Source: Gemmatimonadota bacterium (GTDB lineage Bacteria; Gemmatimonadota; Gemmatimonadetes; Longimicrobiales; Gaopeijiaceae). Taken from it: a DNA stretch of 64,000 bases. Below are positions 36,199-45,306 of the stretch, one piece after another. The notes below the pieces were generated by a model, which was given only the letters and a program-made list of their open reading frames with translations, had not been told where the DNA came from and searched no databases. The position numbers and the translations under genes were made by a program. Location of the stretch: assembly GCA_022826005.1 (NCBI GenBank), contig JAJDVT010000104.1, positions 1 to 64,000 on the forward strand. Direction: 5' to 3'. Every line of letters begins with the position of its first letter. Position 1 is the stretch's first letter.

Positions 36199-37311
36199 AT
36201 GAGCAATCCGCCCGGCTTCGCCCGTTTCCGCGCCGACCTCCGCCCCGTACTCGGCGCCGCCACTGCCCTCGTCGCCACCACGGCCATCGCGGCCACCCTC
36301 CTCGCGCTCGGCGGCCATTCGCCCGGCGCCGCCTTCGGAGCCCTCGTGCGGGGCGCCTTCGGATCCTGGCACAACTTCGTCTCGGTCACGCTTGTACAGG
36401 CTACCCCCCTGCTCCTGACCGGCCTCGCGGTCGCGCTCGCCTTCAGGGCGCGCGTCTGGAACATCGGTGCCGAGGGGCAGCTTCACGCCGGGGCGCTCGC
36501 GGGGGTGGCCGTTGCGGTCTCCCTGCCCCTGGGCAGTCCCTTCCTCGTCCTCCCGGCGACCCTCCTTGCCGCCGCCGCGGCCGGGGCGCTGTGGGCTGCC
36601 GTGCCCGCGGCGATGAAGACCCGGATGGGCGTGGGCGAGGTGATTACCACCCTGCTCATGAACTTCGTGGCGCTCTTCCTGGCCCAATTCCTGGTGCAGG
36701 GCCCCTTGCGCGAGTCCCGGGGCGCCCTGCCCCAGACAGATGCGATCCCGGCCGCCGCCCAGCTCCCCGTGCTGATCCCCGGCTCCCGCCTTCATCTGGG
36801 CTTTCTGATCGGCATCCTGATCGCCGTGGCCCTCTGGCTGTACCTGGCCCGCACGCCGGGCGGCTTTCGCATCCGCGCGGTCGGGGCGTCGCCGCGCGCC
36901 GCGGAGGTGAGCGGCCGCTTCCGCACCGGTCCGGTGATCTGGCGGGCGTTCCTCGCGTCCGGCGCGATCGCCGGGCTGGCCGGGTGGATCCAGATCTCCG
37001 GCATCACGCACCGCATGTACGAGAATCTCTCGCCCGGTTGGGGCTATACCGCGATCGCCGTGGCGCTCCTTGCGCGGCTCCACCCGCTGGCCGCCGTGCT
37101 CACTGCGATCGTGTTCGGCGCGCTGAGCGCGGGGGGCGCCGCCATGCAGCGCGAGGCAGGTGTTCCGGATGCCTGGGTCCGCGGAATCGAGGCACTGGTC
37201 ATCCTGGCCGTACTCGCCGTGGACCGGGGGCTGCAGGCGTTTTCCGACAAAACGGCCGCTGGTGCAACCTCGCGACGCGCCGAGACCGGCACTGCCGCAG
37301 GGCGCGTGTAG
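36199..37311 (+). CDS. Nucleoside ABC importer permease 1 (YufP-like)
   Basis: 370 aa, about 9-10 transmembrane helices. Family motifs: GLAVALAFRARVWNIGAEGQ and MGVGEVITTLLMNFVA, then RAVGASPRAAEVSG for the ATPase-coupling loop. It forms the membrane channel with the next gene, 2 nt downstream, for nucleosides delivered by the BMP lipoprotein. Confidence 0.9.
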   Translation: MSNPPGFARFRADLRPVLGAATALVATTAIAATLLALGGHSPGAAFGALVRGAFGSWHNFVSVTLVQATPLLLTGLAVALAFRARVWNIGAEGQLHAGALAGVAVAVSLPLGSPFLVLPATLLAAAAAGALWAAVPAAMKTRMGVGEVITTLLMNFVALFLAQFLVQGPLRESRGALPQTDAIPAAAQLPVLIPGSRLHLGFLIGILIAVALWLYLARTPGGFRIRAVGASPRAAEVSGRFRTGPVIWRAFLASGAIAGLAGWIQISGITHRMYENLSPGWGYTAIAVALLARLHPLAAVLTAIVFGALSAGGAAMQREAGVPDAWVRGIEALVILAVLAVDRGLQAFSDKTAAGATSRRAETGTAAGRV

Positions 37312-37313
37312 CG

Positions 37314-38243
37314 ATGTCCGACCTCGCCGTGCTCTCGTCGTTCCTCATCTCCGCGGTGGGGCTGGCAGTCCCACTGGCGCTCGCGGCTCTCGGCGAGACC
37401 GTCTCGCAGCGCGCCGGAGTGATCAACATCGGGCTCGAGGGCTCGGTGATCTGGGGCGCGCTCGGCGGGGCGCTCGGCTCGCTCGCAGCCGGCGGCTATG
37501 CCGGGCTCCTGGCCGGAGGGCTCGCCGGCGCTGCGGTGGCGCTCGTCTTCGCGGTCTTCGCGGTCAGGCTGAACACCGACCAGATCATCACGGGGACGGC
37601 CGTGACCATCGGCAGCCTCGGCTTCACGGGCGCCCTCTACCAGTCGCGCTTCGGTGTGACCGGGGTCGCGCTGGAGCTGGAAACACTCCCGGCATGGGAC
37701 CTGCCGCTGCTGTCCCGGGTCCCGGTGATCGGGCCGTCGCTCTTCGACCAGGAACTCACTGCGTACATCGTGTACGTCATGGTGCCGCTCCTGGCATGGT
37801 TCCTCTTCCGGACTCGCTGGGGGCTCGCCTTGAGGGCGGCGGGCGAGTCCCCCGAAGCGGCTCATGCGGCGGGCGTACCCGTGGTGCGGACACGCATGCT
37901 GGCCGCGGTTTTTGCAGGGCTGATGGCGGGGCTGGCGGGCGCGCACCTCAGCCTGGTGCATACCGGCACCTTCGCCGAGAACATGTCGGCCGGAAAGGGA
38001 TTCATCGCGATCGCGGTGGTCGTGCTGGGTCGCTGGCGGCCAGCGGGAGTGCTGGCGGCAGCGTTGTTCTTCGGCGGCGCGGAGGCGCTTCAGTTCACGC
38101 TGCAGGCCATCGACGCCGATCTTCCCTACCCGCTCTTCCTGGCGCTCCCCTACGTGCTCAGCCTGGCCGCTTTGGCGGGGTGGTTCGGACGGTCGCGCGC
38201 GCCGGAGGGGCTGGCGCTGCCGTGGCCGCGGAGGGGGCATTGA
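37314..38243 (+). CDS. Nucleoside ABC importer permease 2 (YufQ-like)
   Basis: 309 aa from ATG 37314, 2 nt after the previous stop. Motifs: LGETVSQRAGVINIGLEGSV near the start, LNTDQIITGTAVTIGSLG, and the coupling loop LRAAGESPEAAHAAGV. About 8 helices. Last gene of the importer operon; 114 bp separate it from the next unit, which has its own regulatory repeat. Confidence 0.9.
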   Translation: MSDLAVLSSFLISAVGLAVPLALAALGETVSQRAGVINIGLEGSVIWGALGGALGSLAAGGYAGLLAGGLAGAAVALVFAVFAVRLNTDQIITGTAVTIGSLGFTGALYQSRFGVTGVALELETLPAWDLPLLSRVPVIGPSLFDQELTAYIVYVMVPLLAWFLFRTRWGLALRAAGESPEAAHAAGVPVVRTRMLAAVFAGLMAGLAGAHLSLVHTGTFAENMSAGKGFIAIAVVVLGRWRPAGVLAAALFFGGAEALQFTLQAIDADLPYPLFLALPYVLSLAALAGWFGRSRAPEGLALPWPRRGH

Positions 38244-38290
38244 TGGCGCGCGTTGAAGGGGTGCCCTGCCGTTGAACTGAAGCCGGGTTC

Positions 38291-38347
38291 AGCGCGTACG
38301 CCGTGATCATTATCATTGAACGCGTACGCTGTAATCACGATCACGGA
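38291..38347 (+). promoter_or_regulatory. 28-bp tandem direct repeat upstream of a transporter-like gene
   Basis: Two copies of CGCGTACGCYGTRATCA, followed after two variable bases by ATCA, start at 38293 and 38321, exactly 28 bp apart. The stretch is locally AT-rich and ends about 15 bp before the ATG at 38358. It looks like a paired regulator-binding site over a promoter. ATTATCATT within it recalls Fur-family half sites, but the match is incomplete. Confidence 0.6.
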
Positions 38348-38357
38348 GCAGAGCTCC

Positions 38358-39161
38358 ATGACGCTCGCGAGAACCCTGGCGGTTGCCGGCCTGCCGACAC
38401 TGATCCTGGCCGGGACGGTGCGCGCCCAGCTGCCGCTCGTCGCAGACCGCCCCGACTTCACCGAAGGCCCCGGCACGGTGGGGCTGGGCGCCGCGCAGAT
38501 CGAGTTCGGCTACACCTTCGGACGGGACCGCGGCGGCCCGACTGTGACCACCCACTCTCTCGGCGAGCCGCTGCTGCGCCTGGGGCTGCTCGCGGAGTGG
38601 ATCGAGTTGCGCCTGGGGACGGGCCTGGTCGCCCAACGCACGCGGATCGACGGCGCAGACCTGGACGAGAACGGGTTCGAGGACCTCTACGTGGGCTTCA
38701 AGCTGGCGCTATCGGAGCAGAACGGCGTCATTCCGGCTCTGGGCATCCTTCCGCAGGCGACCCTGCCCACCGGCAGCGATCCGTTTTCCAGCGGCCAGGT
38801 TCTTCCCGGGGTGAACCTGGTGTACAGCTGGGACGTTACGAAGACGTTCTCCCTCTCCGGGGGCACGCAGGTCAATCGGGCGGTCGGCGAATCGGGGGAC
38901 GGGATCGCGGAATGGGCCCAGTCTCTCTCGGGTGGTTTCGGCCTCGGCGACCGGTACGGTCTCTTCGGGGAGTGGTTTGCGGTGCTCCACGACGGGCCGG
39001 GCGGCGTGCAGGCCGAGCACTACGCCAACACCGGGCTGACCTGGCTCGTGACCGACGACGCGCAGTGGGATTTCCGCGTTGGCATCGCATTGAACGACCG
39101 GGCCGAGGACGTGTTCTTCGGAACGGGGTTGTCGCTGCGTCTCCGGCGGCCGCCGGGCTGA
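38358..39161 (+). CDS. Outer-membrane transporter-like protein (MetA-pathway of phenol degradation family)
   Basis: 267 aa from ATG 38358. The signal peptide ends TVRAQ. The mature part opens LPLVADRPDFTEGPGTVG, typical of the PF13557-type beta-barrel family, and continues as alternating strands ending in an aromatic-free tail (GLSLRLRRPPG). Members are predicted outer-membrane channels, often beside metal or aromatic transport genes. Substrate unknown. Probably controlled by the 28-bp repeat just upstream. Confidence 0.7.
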   Translation: MTLARTLAVAGLPTLILAGTVRAQLPLVADRPDFTEGPGTVGLGAAQIEFGYTFGRDRGGPTVTTHSLGEPLLRLGLLAEWIELRLGTGLVAQRTRIDGADLDENGFEDLYVGFKLALSEQNGVIPALGILPQATLPTGSDPFSSGQVLPGVNLVYSWDVTKTFSLSGGTQVNRAVGESGDGIAEWAQSLSGGFGLGDRYGLFGEWFAVLHDGPGGVQAEHYANTGLTWLVTDDAQWDFRVGIALNDRAEDVFFGTGLSLRLRRPPG

Positions 39162-39236
39162 CCGGCCAGAGTCACCTCCCCCGGCTTCAAGCGGCGCGGA
39201 GAGGCTGGGCGAACCGCGCGATTCCCGCGTCTCCCC

Positions 39237-39749
39237 TCAACCCATGCCCGCGCGGGCATGGCGAATCCGCACCCGGACCGAGGCCGATTCCGTCGCTTCG
39301 GCCGCGTCGAAGAGCGTCTCGACCTCGGGGCGCAGCGCCGGGTCGGCGGCCGCCAGCAGGCCAAGTCCGTTGTACGCCCATGCCCGGATGAACGCTCGCC
39401 GCGACCGGATCAGGCGCTTCAGGGCCCGACCGAGGCCTTCGCGCCGGCTGCCCGGTATCTCCAGATAGGGGAGCGTCTGGAGAAGGTGCAGCACAGCGTC
39501 GGGTTCGCGGACACGTGCCAGGAGGTCGATGACGTGCGTGGCCGCGTCCCCGCGCGGCGCCTCCCCTCGTTCCGCCAGGTCCTTGACCACCCACGTCGCG
39601 CCCGTCTGCAGCGCGGCCTCATCGCTCGCCGCCAGCGCGAGGAGCTGCGGTACGGCGCTCTCCGGGGTACTCCGCACCGCCTCGGCGACCGCACGGAAGG
39701 GCGCGACCCGCTTCCCGTCGTAGCTTCTGAGCGTCTCGGCGATGTCCAT
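39237..39749 (-). CDS. HEAT-like helical repeat protein
   Basis: 170 aa with helical pairs (FRAVAEAVRSTPESAVPQLL... ATWVVKDLAERG... AVLHLLQTLPYLE... IRAWAYNGLGLLA), like a short HEAT/PBS-lyase-type array. No signal peptide. Function unknown; divergently transcribed from the PIG-L gene with a 122-bp gap. The palindrome CATGCCCGCGCGGGCATG (39243-39260) covers its last codons and may act as a terminator for the convergent pair. Confidence 0.6.
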   Translation of the reverse strand: MDIAETLRSYDGKRVAPFRAVAEAVRSTPESAVPQLLALAASDEAALQTGATWVVKDLAERGEAPRGDAATHVIDLLARVREPDAVLHLLQTLPYLEIPGSRREGLGRALKRLIRSRRAFIRAWAYNGLGLLAAADPALRPEVETLFDAAEATESASVRVRIRHARAGMG

Positions 39750-39871
39750 CGCGATCTCTCGTTGGCTCGTGGATTTCCGGGACAGGATACTTGCCCGGAG
39801 GTTACCTTCCCGTACCGAACGACGCGAGGGCCGACCCTGTGAAGCCAGGCAGGCGGCGGGAACGACGAAAC

Positions 39872-42781
39872 ATGAGATACGGCAAGATTCTTACCGCGGC
39901 GGCGCTGGCGGCGGTGGCGGCAACACCCGTCATCCCTGCCGGCGCGCAACAGGACCAGGGTGTGGTGGGCGCGGCGCTGCGGATGCGCCAGCTCGACGGC
40001 GTGAAGCGCGTGCTGATGATCGCCGCCCACCCCGACGACGAGGATACCGGCCTCCTCACCGCGCTCGCCCGCGGGATGGGCGCGGAAACAGCCTACCTGT
40101 CGCTCAGCCGGGGCGAAGGCGGGCAGAACCTCATCGGGCCGCGGCTGCACGAGGGGCTCGGCGTCATCCGCACGGGCGAACTCCTCGCCGCGCGCGCCCT
40201 GGACGGCGGAGAGCAGTACTTCACCCGCGCCTTCGACTTCGGCTACTCCAAGAGCGTCGAAGAGGCGCTGGAGCTGTGGCCCCTCGAAGAGGTGCTCCGC
40301 GATGTGGTCTACGTGGTGCGCAAGTTCCGGCCGCATGTGATCGTCTCGGTCTTTTCGGGCACGCCGCGCGACGGGCACGGCCAGCACCAGCTCGCCGGCA
40401 TCGCCGCGCGTGAGGCCTTCGCCGCCGCGGCCGACCCGGACCGCTTCCCCGAACTCGCCGCCCACGGCGTCACCCCCTGGCAGCCCGCCAAGCTGTACCA
40501 CTCCAACCGCTTCATCTCGCGTGGCGCCACGGTCAGCGTCCCGACCGGCACCTTCGACCCTGTGCTCGGGCGCTCGCACTTCCAGCTGGCCATGGAGAGC
40601 CGGAGCCAGCACCGCTCCCAGGACATGGGTTCCGGGCAGTCGATGGGCCCCAGGTCCAGCTCGCTGCGCCTTGAGGCTTCGGTGGTGGATGGGATTGAGG
40701 ACGACGGCATCTTCGCGGGCGTGGACACCACGCTGATCGGACAGCTGGGCACTCCCCTGCCTGCGGGATGGCCGGTGGACACCGAACAGCGGCTTGCCCG
40801 GTACCGCGCTGCGCTGGCGGCCGCCGCGGAAGGGCTTTCGGCCAACCGGCCGGACGGGGCCGTAGCGGGGCTGGCCGAGGCGGCGGGAATTCTGCGCGGG
40901 CTCCTGGACGAGGGTCCCGGCGGCGCGGATCCGGGTGCCGGCGCGACGGGTGGTGCCGAGCCCCGTGACGCCGAGCCGCGTGGTGCTGAGCCGGGCGGCC
41001 CGCTAATGGCCGGGGCGGCCCCGGCCGAGGGCCTGCGTGTCCTTGAGCGCCGGCTCGCGCAAGTGTCCGATGCGATCCTCGCGGCGGCCGGGATCGTCAC
41101 GGATGCGCGTGTGGGCCGCAACACGCTCACCCCCGGCGAGTCGGTCACCGTGGACGTGACCGTATGGAACGGCGGCGCCTTCGACCTGGCAAACGTTGCG
41201 CCGGAGCTCGTCCTTCCCCCCGGCTGGACGGCGACGCCGACGGACGAACCGGCACCCAGCGCGTCGCGGTCGCCGTTCTTCCGCCAGCAGGCACCTCCGA
41301 CCCCGGTCGACGGGACCATCGCCGCCGGCGACATCGGGCGATGGAGCTGGCGCGTGGCGATTCCTCCCGACGCGGCCGCCTCGGTTCCCTATTACCTGCA
41401 TGAGGAGCGTGACGGAGCGCTCCACCGCTGGCCGGCCGACGGGGATCTGTGGGCGCTGCCATTCGATCCTGCGCCGATCGGGGCCCGCGTCGCGATGGAG
41501 TTGGCGGGCGGCGGACCGGGGGCGCTGGTGCTGACCGCGGCCCGCACCGCCGAGTACGTGGGCGTCGACCAGGCGGCCGGCGAGTACCGCGAGCCGGTGC
41601 TGGTCATGCCGGCGCTCAATGTGGAGGTCGACCCGCCGTGGATGGTGTGGCCGTCCGGCGCCGTGGAGACGCGCGAAGTCACGGTCGTGCTGACCAACAC
41701 GTCGACCGCGGCACGCTCCGGTGAGTTGAGCCTGGAGGTTCCGGACGGCTGGGGGGTCGGGCCCGCCGCCGTCCCCTTCGCGTTGGAGCCCGGCGGCGCA
41801 AACGGTTCGTTCACCTTCACGGTGGCGCCCCGCGGTGCCCCGGCGGAGGGCTCACATGCCTTCCGTGCGGTCGCCCGGGAGGCACCGGCGGGGGGCGGAA
41901 CCAGGACGCCCGGGAACGCAGCCGGTGGCGGGGCCGGAGCGCGCCGGGAGACGCCTCGCACCGCCTCCGCAGAACCCCTTGGGGCTGGTGACAGATTACC
42001 GGACAGATTGGCTGACAGATCAGTGGGCGAATTTGTCACGGAGTTCGACATCGTCGACTTTCCCCACATCCGGCGCACGTTGATGGCCAGGGAGGCGGCG
42101 GTGCGCGTCTCCGTGTTTCCCGTCGCAGTGGACACGGATGTGAGTGTCGGCTATGTCATGGGCACCGGGGACGATGGCCCGGCGGCGCTCAGGCAGCTGG
42201 GCGTGACGGTGGAGGAACTCAGCACAAGTCGCGTGCTGACAGGAGATTACGCCGATCTTGACGTGGTCGTGCTGGGGGTGCGCGCCTACGAAGCGCGCCC
42301 CGATCTGGCCGCCGCCAACAAAGCGCTTCTGGACTTCGCACGCGGAGGCGGCACGGTGATCGTGCAGTACAACCGGTACGAGTTCTCCGGGGGCGGCTTC
42401 GCGCCCTATCCGGCCACCATCAACAGGCCCCACGACCGGGTCACCGACGAGACCGCGTCCGTGACACTTCTGTTGCCGGATTCACCGGTCTTCACGCGTC
42501 CGAACCCCGTTGGTCCCGCCGATTTCGAGGGATGGGTGCAGGAACGCGGGCTCTACTTCCTGAACGAATGGGACGAACGCTACACGCCCGTCATGGAGAT
42601 GGCCGACCCGGGCGAGGATCCGAAGCGGGGAGCCCTGTTGGTGGCGCCGGTTGGCGACGGACTCTACGTCTACACCGGCCTCGCCTTCTTCCGCCAGATC
42701 CCGGCGGGGGTTCCCGGCGCATACCGGCTTTTCGCGAATCTGGTGTCGCTGAGGGCGGAGGACTGGAGGAGGGTTCCCTGA
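39872..42781 (+). CDS. Exported PIG-L/LmbE deacetylase with C-terminal amidotransferase-like domain
   Basis: 969 aa from ATG 39872; signal peptide ends IPAGAQQ. The PIG-L domain (about residues 45-260) carries the zinc site AHPDDED (HPDDE at 53-57) and HGQHQ (His169, His172), plus GEGGQN (81-86). Then a Gly/Ala/Glu-Pro low-complexity linker, two NEW3-like Ig domains (SVTVDVTVWNGGAFDLANV; REVTVVLTNTSTAARSGELS) and a C-terminal domain (YADLDVVVLGVRAYEARPDL...FARGGGTVIVQYNR) resembling class I glutamine-amidotransferase-like folds. The zinc domain should remove N-acetyl groups from a GlcNAc-type sugar in the periplasm or outside. The amidotransferase-like part lacks a clear catalytic Cys and is probably structural or binding. 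Confidence 0.85.
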   Translation: MRYGKILTAAALAAVAATPVIPAGAQQDQGVVGAALRMRQLDGVKRVLMIAAHPDDEDTGLLTALARGMGAETAYLSLSRGEGGQNLIGPRLHEGLGVIRTGELLAARALDGGEQYFTRAFDFGYSKSVEEALELWPLEEVLRDVVYVVRKFRPHVIVSVFSGTPRDGHGQHQLAGIAAREAFAAAADPDRFPELAAHGVTPWQPAKLYHSNRFISRGATVSVPTGTFDPVLGRSHFQLAMESRSQHRSQDMGSGQSMGPRSSSLRLEASVVDGIEDDGIFAGVDTTLIGQLGTPLPAGWPVDTEQRLARYRAALAAAAEGLSANRPDGAVAGLAEAAGILRGLLDEGPGGADPGAGATGGAEPRDAEPRGAEPGGPLMAGAAPAEGLRVLERRLAQVSDAILAAAGIVTDARVGRNTLTPGESVTVDVTVWNGGAFDLANVAPELVLPPGWTATPTDEPAPSASRSPFFRQQAPPTPVDGTIAAGDIGRWSWRVAIPPDAAASVPYYLHEERDGALHRWPADGDLWALPFDPAPIGARVAMELAGGGPGALVLTAARTAEYVGVDQAAGEYREPVLVMPALNVEVDPPWMVWPSGAVETREVTVVLTNTSTAARSGELSLEVPDGWGVGPAAVPFALEPGGANGSFTFTVAPRGAPAEGSHAFRAVAREAPAGGGTRTPGNAAGGGAGARRETPRTASAEPLGAGDRLPDRLADRSVGEFVTEFDIVDFPHIRRTLMAREAAVRVSVFPVAVDTDVSVGYVMGTGDDGPAALRQLGVTVEELSTSRVLTGDYADLDVVVLGVRAYEARPDLAAANKALLDFARGGGTVIVQYNRYEFSGGGFAPYPATINRPHDRVTDETASVTLLLPDSPVFTRPNPVGPADFEGWVQERGLYFLNEWDERYTPVMEMADPGEDPKRGALLVAPVGDGLYVYTGLAFFRQIPAGVPGAYRLFANLVSLRAEDWRRVP

Positions 42782-42788
42782 CCGGCGG

Positions 42789-43559
42789 CTACCGCCCCAC
42801 CCTTGTTTCGATCACCAGGACGCCGTTGCCGCCCACGTGGCCGTACTGAAGCGTGGCGTCGGAGCCGCGCAGGAAGCGCATCGCGAAGATCGCATCTGGG
42901 TCCATGTCGAAGATCCACCCGGCCGCCTCGGGGGCGAGAAGAACCCCGTCCACGATGACCGCCGAGCAGGGATTCACCTCCGTCGTCATCAGCGACAGGC
43001 TCTCCTGCGTGAGCCTCAGGCATCCCCTGGCTCCGGGCCTCGAAGGCGGAACGTAGCGGGACCCGGGCAGGTGCCTCACCTGGAGGATGTGGCCCAGGCT
43101 GATGTGCCGCTCCCGCAGCTGTTCCATCTCGATCGGGCCGATGATGCTCTGCCCCAGGGCGGTGGACGCCCTCCACGCAAGTTCGTCTTCGCCGATCACC
43201 TTGATCTTGATCCCGTCCAGCGGCACGGGCCCGGGGGTCAGGTGCAGCCCGAGTATCTCCTCCCCGTTGAGCGGAACCTCCGCGCCCAACGTCTCGTAGC
43301 CGATGCGCATCACCTGAAGCACATAGGTCCCGACCGGGACGCCCTCCAGCCTGAAATACCCCCATTCGTCGCTGATCGCGCTGCGGTCGATCCCAGGGAC
43401 GCCGATGATCGCCACCGCGACGGGCAGTCCGGTGACCCCATCGAGCACCTCGCCCTCCACCGTCACGGTCTTGACCTCGTTCTCCTGGGCGCGGAGTGCG
43501 CCGGGGGAGGCCATGCACATGGTCAGCAGAAGTGCGCGCGTCAGCTTGGTGTTCCGCAT
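42789..43559 (-). CDS. Exported CarboxypepD_reg/TonB-plug-like protein
   Basis: 256 aa from ATG 43559; signal peptide ends GALRAQ. N-terminal part is a carboxypeptidase regulatory-like beta-sandwich (VTVEGEVLDGVTGLPVAVAI...DEWGYFRLEGVPVGTYVLQV). The C-terminal part (CSAVIVDGVLL...DMDPDAIFAMRFLRGSDAT) resembles a TonB-receptor plug (VDGV...I..IEVLRG). There is no beta barrel, so it is a plug-only protein of a kind common in Gemmatimonadota-like genomes. Role unknown; possibly binding in the periplasm. Convergent with the PIG-L gene (7-nt gap). Confidence 0.75.
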   Translation of the reverse strand: MRNTKLTRALLLTMCMASPGALRAQENEVKTVTVEGEVLDGVTGLPVAVAIIGVPGIDRSAISDEWGYFRLEGVPVGTYVLQVMRIGYETLGAEVPLNGEEILGLHLTPGPVPLDGIKIKVIGEDELAWRASTALGQSIIGPIEMEQLRERHISLGHILQVRHLPGSRYVPPSRPGARGCLRLTQESLSLMTTEVNPCSAVIVDGVLLAPEAAGWIFDMDPDAIFAMRFLRGSDATLQYGHVGGNGVLVIETRVGR

Positions 43560-43850
43560 GTCATCATTCCTCCGGCCCAGGTACCGGAAACGCAGTGGCG
43601 ATCTCCGCCAGATTCTGGACGAGCGCGAGTTGGTCGTCAGCATCCCGAGGCCAGCCTGCGATGTTGCCATGCCTTGGCGGGGTCTCATCCAATTCCAGCT
43701 TCAGAATACCGGTGTCGAGATCCTGTAACAAGTGCTACGCCGCAGCAGGCGCTTCGAGAACGCCAGCCGGGTAAGGGGGGGCCGTTCCTACGTCTTGTTG
43801 CCCACTCTGTGGCGGCCGGATTGGCCCATTCTCCAAAGGTAACCCACTCA
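43560..43850. other. Intergenic region upstream of the plug-like gene
   Basis: No gene is supported. It holds the ribosome site of the plug-like gene (GGAGGAATG on the minus strand at about 43560-43572) and the downstream end of the phosphofructokinase gene. No clear terminator or repeat seen. Confidence 0.5.
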
Positions 43851-44930
43851 TCAATCCCCGAAGGAGATCCCCATCGCCCGCGCGGCCCGGACAATGTCGC
43901 CGTCCACGGGGACCCGCTTCAGGGTCTTGATCGCTTCGGCCAGCGGCACGGCGTGCACCAGCGGCGGGTCCACGCCCACCATGCAGCCGAAGCGGCCCTG
44001 TTCGGCCAGTTCCACAGCCGCCGTCCCGAACCTCAGCGAAAGAACCCGGTCGTAGGCGATCGGACGGCCGCCGCGCTGAAGGTGTCCAAGGACCAGGCTG
44101 CGGGTCTCGTGTCCGGTGAGTTCCTCGAGCCGGTCCGCGATCTGCTTCCCGGCGCCTCCGAGCCTGCGTCCGCCGCCCAGCGCCGGCTTGTCCAGGTAGG
44201 ACGCTTCACCCCCCCGGGGCATCGCGCCCTCCGCCACCACAATGATGGCGTACTCGCGCCCCTCGGCCCAACACGCTTCGATGCGTTCAGCGACCCTGGC
44301 CGGATCGTGAGGGATCTCCGGGATGAGGATGGCGTCCGCCGTTGACGCGAACCCGGCGAAGAGGGCGATCCAGCCGGCGTGGCGGCCCATCAGCTCCACC
44401 ACCATCACCCGCTGATGCGCCTCGGCGGTCGAGTGCAGCTTGTCGATCGCGTCGGTGGCGGTCTGCACCGCTGTATGAAAGCCGAAGGTGAAGGCGGTCC
44501 CGGCCAGATCGTTGTCGATCGTCTTGGGCACGCCGATCACATTCAGCCCCCTGGCCGCGAGTTCGGACGCAATTCTGAGCGACCCGTCGCCTCCGACCGC
44601 GATCAGGCAGTCGATCCCCAGCGCCCGCATCCTCTCAATCGCCTCGTCGGAGCGGTCCTCCATCTTCACGCTGCCGTCGGGCTGCTTCACCGGGAAGGAA
44701 AAGGGGCTGCCGCGATTGGTCGTCCCCAGGATCGTCCCGCCGATGTGCGCGATCCCCCTCACGGACCGCTCATTGAGGGAGACGATCCCGCCGGGCCCGA
44801 AGAGTCCGCTGTATCCGCGGCGGATGCCGATGACCTCCCACCCCCGCCGGCGTGCGGACAGCACCGCGGCACGGATGACCGCGTTGAGTCCGGGGGCGTC
44901 GCCGCCGCCCGTGTTGATCGCGATTCGCAT
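43851..44930 (-). CDS. pfkA: 6-phosphofructokinase
   Basis: 359 aa from ATG 44930. RIAINTGGGDAPGLNAVIR is the nucleotide-binding start, GGDGS at 113-117 and PKTIDND at 135-141 form the active site, and MGRHAGWIA and HLQRGG follow. It phosphorylates fructose 6-phosphate in glycolysis. The residue pair differs from E. coli: Gly after GGD (ATP type) is combined with Lys in PKTIDND (common in PPi-type and group III enzymes). This mixture is known in group III ATP-PFKs, so ATP is the likelier donor. Divergent from the Paa cluster by 62 bp. Confidence 0.88.
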   Translation of the reverse strand: MRIAINTGGGDAPGLNAVIRAAVLSARRRGWEVIGIRRGYSGLFGPGGIVSLNERSVRGIAHIGGTILGTTNRGSPFSFPVKQPDGSVKMEDRSDEAIERMRALGIDCLIAVGGDGSLRIASELAARGLNVIGVPKTIDNDLAGTAFTFGFHTAVQTATDAIDKLHSTAEAHQRVMVVELMGRHAGWIALFAGFASTADAILIPEIPHDPARVAERIEACWAEGREYAIIVVAEGAMPRGGEASYLDKPALGGGRRLGGAGKQIADRLEELTGHETRSLVLGHLQRGGRPIAYDRVLSLRFGTAAVELAEQGRFGCMVGVDPPLVHAVPLAEAIKTLKRVPVDGDIVRAARAMGISFGD

Positions 44931-44992
44931 GACTTTCCCATCCCTTCGGGGTATTTTTCGCGTCCCACCCCTTACCCCGGAGGACAACGGAC

Positions 44993-45292
44993 GTGGCAGT
45001 AACCGAGAAGGCGGTGCGCAGCGCGCTCCGGACCGTCAAGGACCCCGAACTCAATCTGGACCTTGTCGTGCTGGGACTGGTATATGATATCGAGGTCGAT
45101 GGGAACGCCGCCAAGGCCACGATCTCCCTCACGACGCCCATGTGCCCGGCGGCCGGCCAGATTCTCGAGGAGGCGAAGGCGGCGGTGGCGAGTGTGGACG
45201 GCGTGGAGGAGGCGGACGTGGAGCTGACCTTCGACCCTCCGTGGACGCCCGACAGGATCAGTCCGCTGATCCGGTCGTCGCTGGGGATCTGA
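44993..45292 (+). CDS. MIP18/DUF59-family protein (SufT/PaaD-like)
   Basis: 99 aa from GTG 44993 with GGAGG 9 nt upstream. Sequence LRTVKDPELNLDLVVLGLVYDIEV...MCPAAGQILEEAK...ELTFDPPWTPDRISP is a single DUF59 domain. Such proteins help assemble Fe-S clusters (SufT) or act in the phenylacetyl-CoA epoxidase set (PaaD). A second DUF59 gene lies at 46494-46862, so the cluster has two. MCP in place of ACPC suggests this one is the SufT-like member. Confidence 0.8.
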   Translation: MAVTEKAVRSALRTVKDPELNLDLVVLGLVYDIEVDGNAAKATISLTTPMCPAAGQILEEAKAAVASVDGVEEADVELTFDPPWTPDRISPLIRSSLGI

Positions 45293-45306
45293 GGGGGCGG
45301 GGGAGC

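Noticed and set aside
33904-37083. Antisense ORF of 1059 codons over the ABC importer operon
   Set aside because: High GC leaves the opposite strand open; the sense strand encodes four clear family members and the antisense product is low-complexity.
38305-38320. Fur box
   Set aside because: Only about half of the 19-bp consensus matches, and the stronger signal is the 28-bp tandem repeat.
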